This document shows positions 63,449 through 64,000 of a stretch of DNA of 64,000 nucleotides, piece after piece; position 1 is the stretch's first letter; each line of letters begins with the position of its first letter. The DNA lies in contig NZ_BAAAWO010000001.1 of assembly GCF_039535115.1 (NCBI RefSeq), positions 4,402,001-4,466,000 on the forward strand, in the 5' to 3' direction. Under the pieces are notes generated by a model. It did not search any database, was not told the DNA's origin, and saw nothing but the letters and a program-made list of their open reading frames with translations. Source of the DNA: Paeniglutamicibacter sulfureus. GTDB lineage: Bacteria; Actinomycetota; Actinomycetes; Actinomycetales; Micrococcaceae. Position numbers and translations under genes: made by a program.

Positions 63449-64000
63449 TCAGCGCAGGTCCAGACGCATCAAGACGCGCCGGAAGCCGCCCATGATCGAA
63501 GCGGTGTCGGCGGCCTTTGTGAATCCCGCCCGTTCGAAGAGGGCGCGGGTGCCGACATATGCCATGGTGGAATCGGTTTTCCTGCCCTAGTTGTCCAACG
63601 GGTACCCCTCGATGGCCGGCGCCCCGTAGCCCCGGGCAAATTCCACCGCGCCTGTAAGCAGCGCGTGGGAAATACCCTGGCCGCGATGTCCTGCCCGTAC
63701 CCGGATGCACCACACCGACCACACCGCAAGATCGTCAACGTGCGGAATCGTGCGGCTGTGCGCAAGTGCCGTGTCTGCCCGCGCGTGCACCCCCGCCCAG
63801 CCGACCACGTCCTCGCCTTCGTACGCCAGGACCCCGGGCGGAGGATCCTCGGCGCACAGCACGCGCACGAGTTCGGCGCCCTGCTTCTGGCTCTCGTGGT
63901 TCCTTGCCGAGCCGAGTCGGTGGCCCAAACACCAGCAGGCCTTCGCCTCGGGGTTCCTTTTGGGTCCGAGCATCGTCTTCACGTCGTTGAATTCCGTTGC
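63449..64000 (-). pseudogene. GNAT-type acetyltransferase split by an in-frame TAG, 5' end outside the window
   Basis: The frame runs from the window edge through TMLGPKRNPEAKACWCLGHR, VVGWAGVHARADTALAHSR and the acetyl-CoA motif CIRVRAGHRGQGISHALLTG to AIEGYPLDN, then hits TAG at 63587-63589. It continues in the same frame with GRKTDSTMAYVGTRALFERA, GFTKAADTASIMGGFRRVLM and RLDLR, exactly the C-terminal part such acetyltransferases have. One stop codon thus breaks an otherwise intact gene. A recent nonsense mutation, a sequencing error, or readthrough could explain it. Confidence 0.75.

Overview
The window is chromosomal DNA from a high-GC actinobacterium, most like the Arthrobacter/Paeniglutamicibacter branch of the Micrococcaceae. 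This rests on codon use, ATGA-coupled operons, the pnp plus M16 peptidase pair, an actinobacterial PadR/ABC1-kinase operon, and the style of the Moco and dapB loci. It mixes ordinary housekeeping DNA with stretches of accessory DNA. No tRNA, rRNA, CRISPR array, intact insertion sequence or integrase was recognised.

Region by region: 1-3.3 kb holds the end of selO, a DUF488 gene coupled to an alkyltransferase-like (ATL) repair gene, and a DUF808 membrane protein. 3.8-7.6 kb holds a divergent pair: a small serine alpha/beta-hydrolase and a 936-residue caspase-like/STAND-NTPase/TPR protein. 8.2-14.8 kb holds a carboxylate-amine ligase, an AraC-type regulator divergent from a membrane hydrolase, and a secreted protein with tandem Ig-like repeats. 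14.8-28.2 kb is a defence-island-like stretch: a two-gene DUF262 (GmrSD-like) module lying between two remnants of amino-acid permeases, a MazG-like pyrophosphohydrolase coupled to a GIY-YIG/DUF2075 helicase, a DUF4236 gene, and an AT-rich retron-like pair (PRTase-like plus winged-helix protein, and reverse transcriptase). About 1.9 kb of mostly decayed DNA follows.

28.9-32.8 kb is the core pnp-M16 peptidase pair. The 3' end of the peptidase gene and its terminator are repeated at 35.3-35.5 kb, on the far side of a TelA plus membrane-protein pair, which marks that pair as an insertion. Next come an AGCS sodium:amino-acid symporter, a PadR regulator with an ABC1 kinase, and an SRPBCC/alpha-beta-hydrolase fusion. 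Molybdenum-cofactor genes follow in two blocks (moaA-moaD on minus; moeA-moaC-mogA-moaE on plus) either side of a two-subunit GMC sugar dehydrogenase.

50.5-57.5 kb is an ectoine-type uptake and breakdown locus. ehuB-ehuC-ehuD-ehuA and doeA run on minus, with a FadR-type GntR regulator on each side. TTGT-ACAA-type palindromes lie before ehuB and doeA, and a related one before the first regulator, suggesting one regulon. The window ends with dapB, an ExeM/NucH-like secreted nuclease, small conserved proteins, and a GNAT acetyltransferase split by an in-frame TAG.

The most interesting candidates for poorly described biology are the retron-like pair (24.3-27.0 kb), the caspase-STAND/hydrolase pair (3.8-7.6 kb), and the two insertion scars with duplicated host-gene fragments (14.8-20.4 kb and 32.7-35.5 kb).
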